The position numbers were made by a program, and so were the translations under genes. A DNA stretch of 64,000 bases from Catenulispora pinisilvae (GTDB taxonomy: Bacteria; Actinomycetota; Actinomycetes; Streptomycetales; Catenulisporaceae), in NCBI RefSeq assembly GCF_015356865.1, contig NZ_JAAFZA010000024.1, positions 1 to 64,000 on the forward strand, read 5' to 3'. A model generated the notes under the pieces. The model was not told where the DNA came from. It worked only from the letters and a program-made list of their open reading frames with translations, and did not search any database. This document shows positions 42,724 through 50,535 of the stretch, one piece after another. The first letter of the stretch is position 1. Every line of letters starts with the position of its first letter.

Positions 42724-43666
42724 TGAAGTCCGGGTCGACCTGCGCGCCGAGGTCCACGCCGGTCGCACGGTCGCCCCAGGCCTGAGCGTTCTTCAGATGG
42801 AAGTGGATCGCCTGCCGGGTGAACTTGGCCCAGTCCTGCGGGACCGCGTCCACTTCCAGCTGGAGCCGGGCCAGGGCGGTCCGGTTGGCCGGCTCCAGGG
42901 TGTCGAAGCCCTTGTCCCGGCCCTGTTCCTGGGCCCGGACGTAGTTTGAGGCACCGAGGCAGGCGACGAGGTCGGCGCCGGTGTGCTCGCGCAGGTAGGC
43001 CAGGTCCTCCGGGCCGGTCACCTTGTTGCCGACCACGCGGATCGTGACGTCGTACTCCTTGGCGTACTCGCGGTACTGCTGGTAGACGGACACCGACTTG
43101 CGGGTCGGCTCCACCACCAGGCAGGTCAGGTCGAAGCGGGTGAACAGGCCGGAGGCGAAGGCGTCCGCGCCGGCCGTCATGTCCATCACCAGGTACTCGT
43201 CGGGGCCGTCGACCAGGTGGTTCAGATAGAGCTCGGCCGCGCCGATCTTGGAGTGGTAGCAGGAGACGCCGAGGTCCTTCTCCTCGAAGCCGCCGGTCAC
43301 CATCAGCCGGACGTTCTCCAGATCGCCGGCCAGCCGCGTCGCGCACAGGCTGTGGACGGCGTTCTCCTCCTCCAGCCGCAGCAGGCGCGATCCGCGTCCC
43401 GGCGGGGTGGTCTTCACCATGGACTCCGGGCCGGAGATCCGCGGGTTGTCGCCGCGCAGGTAGTCCTTGATCCCGCTGAGGTGGGTGGACATCGGGGTGA
43501 GCGCGGCGGCCTGATCCTCCGAAAGGCCCAGCGCCACCCCGAGGTGCTGGTTGATGTCGGCGTCCACGGCGACCACCGGGCGCCCGCCGGCGGCCAGGTG
43601 CCGGACCAGGAGGGCCGAGACCGTGGTCTTGCCGCTGCCGCCTTTGCCGACCAGGGCGATGCGCAT
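42689..43666 (-). CDS. CooC-like P-loop ATPase (metal-insertion type MinD family)
   Basis: A 325-aa SIMIBI-class ATPase. The deviant Walker A KGGSGKTT is at 8-15, switch I VDADINQHLGVALGL at 34-48, and a DMTAGADAF segment resembles switch II. At the place where CooC has the dimer-metal motif CxC, this protein has C136-Y-H138 (DLGVSCYHSK). CooC-type proteins load nickel into CO dehydrogenase; no CODH or nickel enzyme gene is in the window, so the client is unknown. ATG 43666 has an excellent SD (GAGGAGGTCC) that can be masked by an upstream RNA stem. A Zur-like box lies upstream. An in-frame TTG at 43738 would add 24 residues. Confidence 0.85.
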   Translation of the reverse strand: MRIALVGKGGSGKTTVSALLVRHLAAGGRPVVAVDADINQHLGVALGLSEDQAAALTPMSTHLSGIKDYLRGDNPRISGPESMVKTTPPGRGSRLLRLEEENAVHSLCATRLAGDLENVRLMVTGGFEEKDLGVSCYHSKIGAAELYLNHLVDGPDEYLVMDMTAGADAFASGLFTRFDLTCLVVEPTRKSVSVYQQYREYAKEYDVTIRVVGNKVTGPEDLAYLREHTGADLVACLGASNYVRAQEQGRDKGFDTLEPANRTALARLQLEVDAVPQDWAKFTRQAIHFHLKNAQAWGDRATGVDLGAQVDPDFIMGPEAFAAQS

Positions 43667-43670
43667 GCCG

Positions 43671-43724
43671 GGACCTCCTCGCACGGGACATGGGAGCAAG
43701 CGGCGGGCCTCCCGGAGGAGGTCC
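43671..43724 (-). promoter_or_regulatory. RNA leader that can sequester the cooC-like ribosome-binding site
   Basis: In the mRNA, GGACCTCCTC (43724-43715) is exactly complementary to the SD-containing GAGGAGGTCC (43680-43671), a 10-bp stem with a 34-nt inner part that itself pairs GGGAG (43692-43696 complement) with CTCCC. Translation would need the stem opened, which suggests control by an RNA-level signal. Confidence 0.65.
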
Positions 43725-43732
43725 GCGCCTGA

Positions 43733-43747
43733 TGACAACCGTTTTCA
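43733..43747. promoter_or_regulatory. Zur-like box upstream of the cooC-like gene
   Basis: TGACAACCGTTTTCA (complement TGAAAACGGTTGTCA) resembles the actinobacterial Zur consensus TGAAAATGATTTTCA, a near-palindrome with TGA/TCA ends. It lies 67 bp upstream of the ATG, between the cooC-like gene and the divergent fic gene. Confidence 0.5.
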
Positions 43748-43842
43748 ATAAAACGGGTACGCGCCGAGTCTCGACGGCGCCGGTGCCGGCCGTCAACCAT
43801 GAGTCCTCCGATCGGGTGGCGCCCGCGCTACCGGCCGGTAGG

Positions 43843-43848
43843 TAGAGT
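43843..43848 (+). promoter_or_regulatory. -10 element of leaderless fic-like gene
   Basis: TAGAGT, 7 nt before ATG 43856. Confidence 0.5.
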
Positions 43849-43855
43849 CCCGGGC

Positions 43856-44638
43856 ATGGACACCAGCTCCCCGATCCAGCGCCTGGCCGCCGCGGCCAAC
43901 GCCGCCGAGGCCGCGGACACCGCCCGCGAGGCCGTGGACCGCGTGCGCCGCCACAAGGTCCTGCGCAGCCAGTCGGCCCGGGTCACGGCCGAATCCCAGC
44001 TGCGCGGCGCCCGGGCGTCGGCCGCCCTCGGCTCGCTGAGCGAGACCGGCACCGACTGGCCGCTGGAGGAGGTCCGCCGCCGCACCGACCTCGGCGACGA
44101 GGACGGCTCCGGCCGCCTGCGCGGCGCCCTGCGGATCTCCGGCGAGCTCGGCAGCCTGGCCCCGGTGTGGAAGCGCTCCCCGATTCAGGCTCTGTCCCGC
44201 ATGCACCTGCTGGCCGCCGCCGGCCATGTCGACCCGGACCGCGTCGGGCGCCCGAGCGGCGCCGAAGCGGCGGCCACCTTGAGCACCCTCGCGAACGAAC
44301 TCCGCGACCCGGCCGCCGCCGAGGTGCCGGCCGTGGTCGTCGCGGCGGCGGTCCACGCCGAACTGCTGGTGGCCGAGCCCTTCGGCTGGGGCGACGGCCT
44401 CCTGGCCCGCGCCGCGTCCCGGCTGGTCCTCGCCGACCGCGGCCTGGACCCGCAGTCGCTGGCCGTGGTCGAGGCCGGCCACGTGGACCTCGGCGTGGAC
44501 GCCTACCTGGACGCCGCCCGCGGCTACGCGACCGGCACCGACGAAGGCCTCGCCGCCTGGCTCGCGCACTACGCCGAGGCGGTCGCCCTCGGTGCCCGCG
44601 AGTCGCTCGCGGTGTGCGAGGCGATCATGCGGGGCTGA
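43856..44638 (+). CDS. Fic-fold protein with degenerate active site
   Basis: A 260-aa protein resembling the Fic superfamily by its helical core (SRMHLLAAAGHVDPDRVG) and a C-terminal motif at the Fic loop position. The loop reads E174-PFGWG-DG-LLAR rather than HPFxxGNGRxxR: the catalytic His is Glu, Asn is Asp, and Arg is Leu. AMP transfer is therefore unlikely; it may be a binding or regulatory form. Similar degenerate Fic proteins lie near acs and ssd in streptomycetes. ATG 43856 is supported by the leaderless -10. Confidence 0.8.
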   Translation: MDTSSPIQRLAAAANAAEAADTAREAVDRVRRHKVLRSQSARVTAESQLRGARASAALGSLSETGTDWPLEEVRRRTDLGDEDGSGRLRGALRISGELGSLAPVWKRSPIQALSRMHLLAAAGHVDPDRVGRPSGAEAAATLSTLANELRDPAAAEVPAVVVAAAVHAELLVAEPFGWGDGLLARAASRLVLADRGLDPQSLAVVEAGHVDLGVDAYLDAARGYATGTDEGLAAWLAHYAEAVALGARESLAVCEAIMRG

Positions 44639-44655
44639 GGCGCCGCCGCTCCCCC

Positions 44656-45396
44656 TCAGCTCCGCGCCAGCGTCGCCCCGCCGTTCACATCCAGCACCAC
44701 ACCCGTCGTGAACCCGTTCCCAGCCAGGAACAACACCGCATCGGCGATGTCCTGCGGCTGCCCGACGCGCCCGACCGGGGTCGCGGCGGCGGTCTGCGCC
44801 ATGAACCCGTCGCGCTGCCCGCCCAGCGGGTGCCACCACGCGGTGTCGATGACGCCGGGGGAGACCGAGTTCACGCGGACCGGCGCCAGCTCCGAGGCCA
44901 GCGGGCGGACCGCGGCGTCCAGCGCGCCGTTGGCCGCCGCCAGGGCGGTGGTGCCGGGGAAGGCGGCGCGGGAGCTGCCGGCGCCGATGAAGGTCACCGA
45001 GGCGTCCGCGGCGAGGTGCGGCAGGGCCGCCTTCAGGACCCTGAGTTGGGCGAAGACCTTGCCGTCGAAGCCCTCGTAAAGTGCCTCGTCGGTGAGCTCG
45101 GCCAGGGTGCCCATCCCCACCATGCCGCCGCTGACCGCGAGCACCAGGTGGTCGATCTCCTTGTCGGCGGCCGCGAACAGCGCGTCCACGTCCTCCTGGC
45201 GGCGCGCGTCGGACTGGAAGACGCGGACCGGGTGGCCGATGCGTTCGGCGGCCGCGTCCAGACGCTCCTTGGTTCGGCCGGTGATCAGCACGTCGGCGCC
45301 GGCGGCCGCGAACGCGCCGGCGATCGCCTCGCCGATGCCGTGGCTGGCCCCGATGACGTACACGGTCTTGCCGGTGAACTTCCCCTGGGTGGACAT
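44656..45396 (-). CDS. SDR-fold protein lacking the catalytic Tyr-Lys pair
   Basis: A 246-aa short-chain dehydrogenase fold protein. The cofactor motif VIGASHGIGEAIA (14-26) and the NAG-like region AVSGGMVGMG are present, as is SVSPGVIDT after the active site. At the YxxxK position it has L152-AAA-N156, so the usual catalytic tyrosine and lysine are gone; serines at 141-142 remain. It may use different chemistry or act as a binding protein. ATG 45396 has a GGAGGGGA site. It is divergent from a TetR gene, with two operators between them. Confidence 0.88.
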   Translation of the reverse strand: MSTQGKFTGKTVYVIGASHGIGEAIAGAFAAAGADVLITGRTKERLDAAAERIGHPVRVFQSDARRQEDVDALFAAADKEIDHLVLAVSGGMVGMGTLAELTDEALYEGFDGKVFAQLRVLKAALPHLAADASVTFIGAGSSRAAFPGTTALAAANGALDAAVRPLASELAPVRVNSVSPGVIDTAWWHPLGGQRDGFMAQTAAATPVGRVGQPQDIADAVLFLAGNGFTTGVVLDVNGGATLARS

Positions 45397-45424
45397 ACCC
45401 GTCCCCTCCGTCGGATGACTCTTT

Positions 45425-45473
45425 GTCGAAACGATCCGTCTCGACAATTATTACCGAGACGACGCGTCTAGAC
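45425..45473. promoter_or_regulatory. Two tandem palindromic operators between SDR and tetR
   Basis: GTCGAAACG-ATC-CGTCTCGAC (45425-45445) and ACCGAGACG-ACG-CGTCTAGAC (45453-45473) share the core RACG-N3-CGTCT and have centres 28 bp apart. They sit in the 98-bp gap between the divergent SDR and tetR genes, so the TetR protein is the likely ligand. Confidence 0.75.
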
Positions 45474-45481
45474 AACTCCGC

Positions 45482-45487
45482 TAGGCT
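45482..45487 (+). promoter_or_regulatory. -10 element of leaderless tetR gene
   Basis: TAGGCT, 7 nt before ATG 45495. Confidence 0.5.
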
Positions 45488-45494
45488 GCCGGTC

Positions 45495-46079
45495 ATGGAG
45501 CGACCGCACACCGGAAGGCGCCGCAACGAGGCGGCCCGCGAAGCGATCATCGACGCCGCGATCGCGCTGCTTCAGCAGGTCGGCTACGAGGGCTTCACGA
45601 TCGAGCGGCTGGCCCGCGACGCGGAGGTCGGCAAGCAGACGATCTACCGCTGGTGGCCGTCGAAGGCCGCGGTGATCGCCGAGGCGGTCGGGACGCGGGC
45701 CCGGCACACCATCCCGCTGCCCGACACCGGTGCGCTGGGCGCCGACCTGCGGCAGTTCTTCGAGACCACGTTCGAGCAGTCCGAGGACCCGGACGTGATG
45801 AGCGAGCTGAAGAGCATGATGGCCGCCTCCATCGAGAACCCCGAGGCGGCCCGGCCCTTCTACGACTTCCTGGCCGGGCGGCGCGCCACCTTGCGGCTCC
45901 TGTTCGAACGCGGGGCCGACCGCGCCGAGGTCTCCCCCGAGGCCGATCTGGATTTCCTCACCGACCTGGCTTACGGCCTGCTCTGGTATCGCGGATTGAT
46001 CGGACATCGGCCGCTTGATGACGAGGCGGCGCGCAAACTCGCCGGCGCACTGGTCGCCGCCGCCGCGAATCCGCAGTAA
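45495..46079 (+). CDS. TetR-family transcriptional regulator
   Basis: A 194-aa regulator. Its DNA-binding domain (about 10-58) has EAIIDAAIALLQQVGYEGFTI and DAEVGKQTIYRWWPSKAAV. The C-terminal domain (TetR_C_11-like) includes LRQFFETTFEQSEDPDVMSEL. It most likely represses itself and the divergent SDR gene through the paired operators. ATG 45495 is supported by the leaderless -10; a start at 45423 would lie in the operator. Confidence 0.93.
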   Translation: MERPHTGRRRNEAAREAIIDAAIALLQQVGYEGFTIERLARDAEVGKQTIYRWWPSKAAVIAEAVGTRARHTIPLPDTGALGADLRQFFETTFEQSEDPDVMSELKSMMAASIENPEAARPFYDFLAGRRATLRLLFERGADRAEVSPEADLDFLTDLAYGLLWYRGLIGHRPLDDEAARKLAGALVAAAANPQ

Positions 46080-46132
46080 CTGCCGCGAATGCCCGGTAGT
46101 CATCAGGAAACAATGGCGATCAGGAAATGGTC

Positions 46133-46160
46133 AGCGGTGCCGCTGCGCAGCGGCACCGCT
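46133..46160. terminator. Perfect hairpin downstream of tetR
   Basis: A perfect 28-nt palindrome: AGCGGTGCCGCTGC followed at once by its complement, 53 bp after the tetR stop and followed by GTTATAAAAG. Confidence 0.8.
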
Positions 46161-46541
46161 GTTATAAAAGACACCGAGAACGAGTTAACAAGCGTCAGTT
46201 CTCCGTAGTCGCCTTCCAGGTCCTCGCTGTATCTCTGCCGTCTGCCTGGCTGGCTGGCCCCTTAAGGGGTCGGTCTTTGCGTGGGTTCCCGAATCGGTGT
46301 CGAGGTCGGGCGGCCTTGTGCCAAACCATTCCTTCTCATTGAGTCGGGTGGTCGCCGGGCCTTGCTTTCTTTCTACGACCGATCAAGACCGGTGCCAAGG
46401 GCTACTGACCGGTTTTTACTTGTTGTCGACCGAATGGGGGAGCAAAGGCGCCTCAATCTGCACAGGGGTCCCAATCGTGCACAGGGGTATCCGCTGAAGC
46501 CGCCTGCGCGCCTGGATCCGACCCCCGCCGACAGCTCTCGC
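46161..46541. other. Non-coding, AT-richer interval upstream of the quinone oxidoreductase gene
   Basis: No gene is supported; open frames are short and lack good starts. Base composition is clearly less GC-rich than the flanks, with runs such as TTTCTTTCT and TTTTTACTTG. A direct repeat TGCACAGGGGT occurs at 46459-46469 and 46478-46488. CCCCTTAAGGGG near 46260 is a short palindrome. It may be the remnant of an inserted element or an unrecognised RNA. Confidence 0.4.
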
Positions 46542-46547
46542 TAGGGT
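46542..46547 (+). promoter_or_regulatory. -10 element of leaderless quinone oxidoreductase gene
   Basis: TAGGGT, 6 nt before ATG 46554. Confidence 0.5.
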
Positions 46548-46553
46548 GAAGAC

Positions 46554-47549
46554 ATGCGTGCCATCACGATCGCGGAACCGGGCGGACCGGAGCAGTTGGC
46601 GTGGACCGAGGTCCCCGATCCGGTCGTGGCGGCCGGTGAAGTGCTGATCCAGGTCACGGCCACGGCGGTGAACCGGGCCGACACCTTGCAGCGGATGGGC
46701 CACTATCAGGTGCCGCCGGGAGCCTCGCCCTATCTCGGGCTGGAGTGCTCAGGCCGGATCGTCGAGGTCGGGGCCGGGGTCTCCGGGTTCGTGCCCGGCG
46801 ACCAGGTCGTCGCGCTGCTGGCCGGCGGCGGCTACGCCGAGCTGGTCGCGGTGCCCGCCGGGCAGGTCGCGCCGCTGCCGAAGGGCATGACCGCGCCGGA
46901 CGCCGCCGGGCTGATGGAGACGCTGTCCACCGTCTGGTCGAACGTCTTCATGCTCGCCGGGCTCACCGCCGGGCAGACCCTGCTGGTCCACGGCGGTTCC
47001 AGCGGCATCGGGACCACCGCGATCCAGCTCGCGCACGAGTTCGGCGCCCGGGTGATCGTCACGGCCGGCAGCGCGGCCAAACTCCAGGCCTGCCGCGACC
47101 TCGGCGCCGACGTCGCGGTGAACTACCGCGAAGAGGATTTCGTGGAACGGGTACGGGAGGTCACCGACGGCCGCGGCGCGGACGTGATCCTCGACAACAT
47201 GGGCGCCGCCTACCTCGACCGCAACGTCGACGCGCTGGCGCCGCACGGCCGGCTGATGATCATCGGGCTGCAGGGCGGCGTCAAGGGCGAGGTCAACCTG
47301 AACAACCTGCTGCGCAAGTGGGGGACGATCAGCGCAACCACGGTGCGCGCCCGGTCGTCTGAAGAGAAAGCGCAGATCGTCGCGGCGGCGCGGGACGCGG
47401 TGTGGCCGCTCATCGAACAGGGCAGGTTCCGGGTCATCGTCGACCGGGTGCTGCCCGTCGACCAGGCGGCCGAGGCCCACCGGGTCATCGAGGACAGCGG
47501 GCACATCGGCAAGGTCGTGCTCGACGTGGCGACGGTACGCGGCAGCTGA
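46554..47549 (+). CDS. NAD(P)H:quinone oxidoreductase (zinc-independent MDR family)
   Basis: A 331-aa medium-chain dehydrogenase-like enzyme of the quinone oxidoreductase/PIG3 group. The N-terminal GroES-like domain has NRADTLQRMGHYQVPPGASP. The Rossmann domain has VHGGSSGIGTTAIQLAHEFG (about 144-163) for NADPH. There are no zinc ligands. It reduces quinones or enones. The bpa gene follows 47 bp later, as next to bpa in other actinobacteria. Confidence 0.93.
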   Translation: MRAITIAEPGGPEQLAWTEVPDPVVAAGEVLIQVTATAVNRADTLQRMGHYQVPPGASPYLGLECSGRIVEVGAGVSGFVPGDQVVALLAGGGYAELVAVPAGQVAPLPKGMTAPDAAGLMETLSTVWSNVFMLAGLTAGQTLLVHGGSSGIGTTAIQLAHEFGARVIVTAGSAAKLQACRDLGADVAVNYREEDFVERVREVTDGRGADVILDNMGAAYLDRNVDALAPHGRLMIIGLQGGVKGEVNLNNLLRKWGTISATTVRARSSEEKAQIVAAARDAVWPLIEQGRFRVIVDRVLPVDQAAEAHRVIEDSGHIGKVVLDVATVRGS

Positions 47550-47596
47550 GCCGGCAAGCCTTCGGCGAAGCCGCTCACACATCTAGGGACGGATAC

Positions 47597-48196
47597 ATGA
47601 CGGGTTTGAACGGCGACATCTTCGGAGCGATGAACATGAGCCTGAACACCGACCCCGAGCACGAGGACGACCTGGCCGGCCGGGTGATCGTGGTGCCGGC
47701 CGAGATGGCCGGCGGGGCTCACGGGGACGAGGAGTCCGGCGAGAACCCGATGAACGTCGCCGAGATGGTCGAGCAGCCGGCGAAGGTGATGCGGATCGGC
47801 TCGATGATCAAGCAGCTGCTGGAGGAGGTGCGGGCGGCGCCTCTGGACGAGGCCTCCCGGGCCCGGCTGCGGGAGATCCACCGCTCCTCGATCGCCGAGC
47901 TGGAGAAGGGCCTGGCCCCGGAGCTGGTCGCCGAGCTGGAGCGGCTGTCGCTGCCGTTCGCCGAGGACGAGGTGCCCAGCGAACCCGAGCTGCGGATCGC
48001 CCAGGCGCAGCTGGTCGGCTGGCTGGAGGGGCTGTTCCACGGCATCCAGACCGCGCTGTTCGCGCAGCAGATGGCCGCGCGGGCGCAGCTGGAGCAGATC
48101 CGGCGGGCGCTGCCGCCCGGTTCGGTGCCGCCCGGAATGCCCGCGGACGGCGATCAGCAGCCGGGGCGGATCAGCGGCGCGGGACCGTACCTGTAA
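47597..48196 (+). CDS. bpa: Bacterial proteasome activator Bpa/PafE
   Basis: A 199-aa protein of the DUF2587 family. Helical core with VAEMVEQPAKVMRIGSMIKQ, LDEASRARLREIHRSSIAEL and EPELRIAQAQLVGWLEGLFHG. It ends in GPYL, the HbYX-like tail (GQYL in mycobacteria) that docks into the 20S proteasome and opens its gate without ATP. It forms a dodecameric ring delivering unfolded proteins. ATG 47597 has AGGGACGGA upstream. Its last 26 bp overlap the convergent phosphotransferase gene. Confidence 0.95.
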   Translation: MTGLNGDIFGAMNMSLNTDPEHEDDLAGRVIVVPAEMAGGAHGDEESGENPMNVAEMVEQPAKVMRIGSMIKQLLEEVRAAPLDEASRARLREIHRSSIAELEKGLAPELVAELERLSLPFAEDEVPSEPELRIAQAQLVGWLEGLFHGIQTALFAQQMAARAQLEQIRRALPPGSVPPGMPADGDQQPGRISGAGPYL

Positions 48197-49271
48197 CCGC
48201 GCCTGCGCCCTCCAAGAACGCGTCCCGGACCTTGTCGTAGTTCTCCGTCCACCACGGCACCAGTGCCGCGGTGGCGGGGAACAGCGAGTCCGCGCGGTGG
48301 TCGGCATGGTGGTAGTGCCATGTCAGGATCCAGAAGTCGGTCAGCCGCTCCCACCAGACGCGGCGCACGGAGTCAGCGAGTTCCCGTTCGGAGAACCGCG
48401 GCCGGGCCGCCGCATAGCCCGCGATGAACGCGCGCACCAGATCCAGGTCGAGCTGACCTGTGTACTCCCCCGTGAAGAACACTAATGCGGTACTCACTAC
48501 CTCGTCCCCACAAGGTGCGACCGCTGTCTTCTCCCAGTCGACGATCGCCGTCACCCGGCTGCCGGGCTTCCGCGCCGACCACATGACGTTCCCCGCGTGG
48601 AAGTCGCCGTGGATGTAGCCGGTGGCCGCGCAGGCACCGGGCGCGGGGCGCAGGTGCGCGACTTCGGACAGGAGCGCTAATCGCTCCCGTAATCGGTGCG
48701 CGGAGAGCTGGTCCATGTCGTCCTGCTCAGGACGCCGCTCGATCAGCGCCAGGAACCGGTCCGCCTCCGCGGCGGCGTGTCGTTCGGACTTGGTCGCGAC
48801 GAACAGCGGCTGCGGAACCGGGGGGAGGACCCGCTCCAGGCCGCTGTGGACCTCGGCCAGCAGGGCACCTAAACGGTGCGCGTCAACATCCTGCATATGC
48901 CGGCCATGACGGTGTACTCCGTCGTTCCAGGGGAACACCGCAAAAGGGCGTCCTCGCACATATGCGACTGTACTGCCACGTAAATCCCTGAGCGGGGCGA
49001 CTGCGGGGAGACCCGCCGCCTGTAATCGGATCACGGCTTCGTGTTGCCACCGCAGGGTCTGCGCCGCTGAGCGCGTGCGTCCGTACGCGTCGGGAAGGCC
49101 GGAACCGATTCCCCGCCAGGGCAGATAGTGCTTCAAGAAGTAGCGCCGGTCTGTGCAGATAATCTGGTATGACCGGTTGAGGAGTCCGCTGTCGACGGCG
49201 TGGAAAGCGGTCGGCGCCGGCAGTCCGAACCGCAGAAACAGCGCCTGGAGCGGCCCTGATGTCCCGGGCAT
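48171..49271 (-). CDS. APH-family phosphotransferase
   Basis: A 366-aa kinase-fold protein. N-lobe lysine in RYFLKHYLP, catalytic loop YIHGDFHAGNVMW, and metal aspartate in AIVDWEKTAVAP. This matches the aminoglycoside phosphotransferase/choline kinase/CotS superfamily; the real substrate is unknown, and there is no resistance context. The leaderless -10 TAGAGT supports ATG 49271. Confidence 0.85.
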   Translation of the reverse strand: MPGTSGPLQALFLRFGLPAPTAFHAVDSGLLNRSYQIICTDRRYFLKHYLPWRGIGSGLPDAYGRTRSAAQTLRWQHEAVIRLQAAGLPAVAPLRDLRGSTVAYVRGRPFAVFPWNDGVHRHGRHMQDVDAHRLGALLAEVHSGLERVLPPVPQPLFVATKSERHAAAEADRFLALIERRPEQDDMDQLSAHRLRERLALLSEVAHLRPAPGACAATGYIHGDFHAGNVMWSARKPGSRVTAIVDWEKTAVAPCGDEVVSTALVFFTGEYTGQLDLDLVRAFIAGYAAARPRFSERELADSVRRVWWERLTDFWILTWHYHHADHRADSLFPATAALVPWWTENYDKVRDAFLEGAGAVTGTVPRR

Positions 49272-49277
49272 GCGCGC

Positions 49278-49283
49278 ACTCTA
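49278..49283 (-). promoter_or_regulatory. -10 element of leaderless phosphotransferase gene
   Basis: TAGAGT on the minus strand, 6 nt before ATG 49271. Confidence 0.5.
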
Positions 49284-49421
49284 CATTGCGGATCATCCTT
49301 AACCTGCGCTTTATGTGTGCTGACTAGCCTCGAATGAACCAGTGGACATCCGGTGTGCCGTCCCAGTCCGGACGGCGCGCACGCGCAGCGCTCCGGCGTG
49401 GGGCGGGGAGGCGGACGGGCT

Positions 49422-50534
49422 ATGGCGGCCAGCGCGGCGAGAGGTCACCGTCGCGCGCGCAAACGCAGCAGGTGGAACGCGCTGCGGGGTCTCGCGCTCT
49501 TCGTCCTGAGCACCGCGCTGGTCGCGGGCTCCGGGGTGGCGTTCGGCTACGCCACCCACCACTTCGGCAAGCATCAGAGCGCTGACGCCGCCGCCCCGGT
49601 CGCTCCCCCGACCGACCCGCTGACCGATTCCACCACCGACGACTCCATAGCCTCGGCGCCCGGGACGATCACCTGGCACGCGGTGCCGAAGGCCACCGGG
49701 CCGGGCACGGTCACGACGCTGAACGTGCCGTCGGCGGACACCGACATGACGACCCGGCCGGTCCTGGTCTACCGCCCCGCGGTTCCGGCCGGGGTCATCC
49801 TGCCGGTGGTGTACTGGCTCCACGGGGATCCCGGTGAGCCGGACCGCATGATGGAGGCCGTCAAGGACGTCCTGGACCAGGCGTTCACCACCGGCGGCCA
49901 GGCGCCGTTCATCGTGGCCGCGCCGACCGGCGGCGGTACCGCGCACGACGACACCGAATGGGCCGACGCCGCCGACGGCAAGGACATGGTCGAGACCTAC
50001 CTGATCAAGAACGTGCTCCCGGCGGTCGAGGGCAAGACGCCGCTGCCGGCGAGCATGCGCGCGATCGCGGGCTTCTCGATGGGCGGCTATGGCGCGGCCA
50101 ACCTGGCCCTGCGGCACCCCGACCTGTTCGGCCAGTTCGTCTCGATGGCCGGATACTTCCACGTCGACGACCCGGCCGGGATGTTCGGGTCGGACGCCAA
50201 GCTGCAGGCCGCCAACACCCCGGACGACATGGTCCAGAAGGCTGCCGGCAAGCGGGTGATGCTGCTGGAGGACGAGGACGACCCCGATCCGCTGATCAAC
50301 GGTGAGGCGGCCGAGTTCGCACAGCGGCTGCACGACTGCGCCTGCGGCGTCGACCTGGACTGGCATCTGGAGCCCGGCGGGCACACCTACGACTTCGTCA
50401 CCGGGTCCTTCCCGAAGGTGATCACCTTCCTGGACCAGGGCTTCACGGCCGACCCGGCCGCCGCCACGTCGGGGCCGACCTCGGCGTCCGCGTCGGCGCC
50501 GGCATCGGTGTCAGCCTCGACGTCGAGCGACTGA
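49422..50534 (+). CDS. Secreted or membrane-anchored esterase (esterase D/antigen 85-like)
   Basis: A 370-aa alpha/beta hydrolase. A signal-anchor helix (about residues 24-44, LRGLALFVLSTALVAGSGV) is followed by a Pro/Thr/Asp linker and the catalytic domain. This has VVYWLHGDPGEP, the nucleophile elbow AGFSMGGYGA, a possible acid in LLEDEDDPDP, and the histidine in LEPGGHTYDF. It ends in a Ser/Ala/Thr-rich tail. It resembles enzymes that transfer or hydrolyse ester groups outside the membrane; substrate unknown. ATG 49422 is preceded by GGGGAGG. Confidence 0.87.
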   Translation: MAASAARGHRRARKRSRWNALRGLALFVLSTALVAGSGVAFGYATHHFGKHQSADAAAPVAPPTDPLTDSTTDDSIASAPGTITWHAVPKATGPGTVTTLNVPSADTDMTTRPVLVYRPAVPAGVILPVVYWLHGDPGEPDRMMEAVKDVLDQAFTTGGQAPFIVAAPTGGGTAHDDTEWADAADGKDMVETYLIKNVLPAVEGKTPLPASMRAIAGFSMGGYGAANLALRHPDLFGQFVSMAGYFHVDDPAGMFGSDAKLQAANTPDDMVQKAAGKRVMLLEDEDDPDPLINGEAAEFAQRLHDCACGVDLDWHLEPGGHTYDFVTGSFPKVITFLDQGFTADPAAATSGPTSASASAPASVSASTSSD

Positions 50535-50535
50535 C

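Noticed and set aside
46127-46544. Short frames in the interval before the quinone oxidoreductase gene
   Set aside because: Three overlapping short frames with poor starts; none has protein-like composition.
48171-49271. Aminoglycoside resistance gene
   Set aside because: The APH fold covers many housekeeping kinases; nothing around it suggests resistance or transfer.
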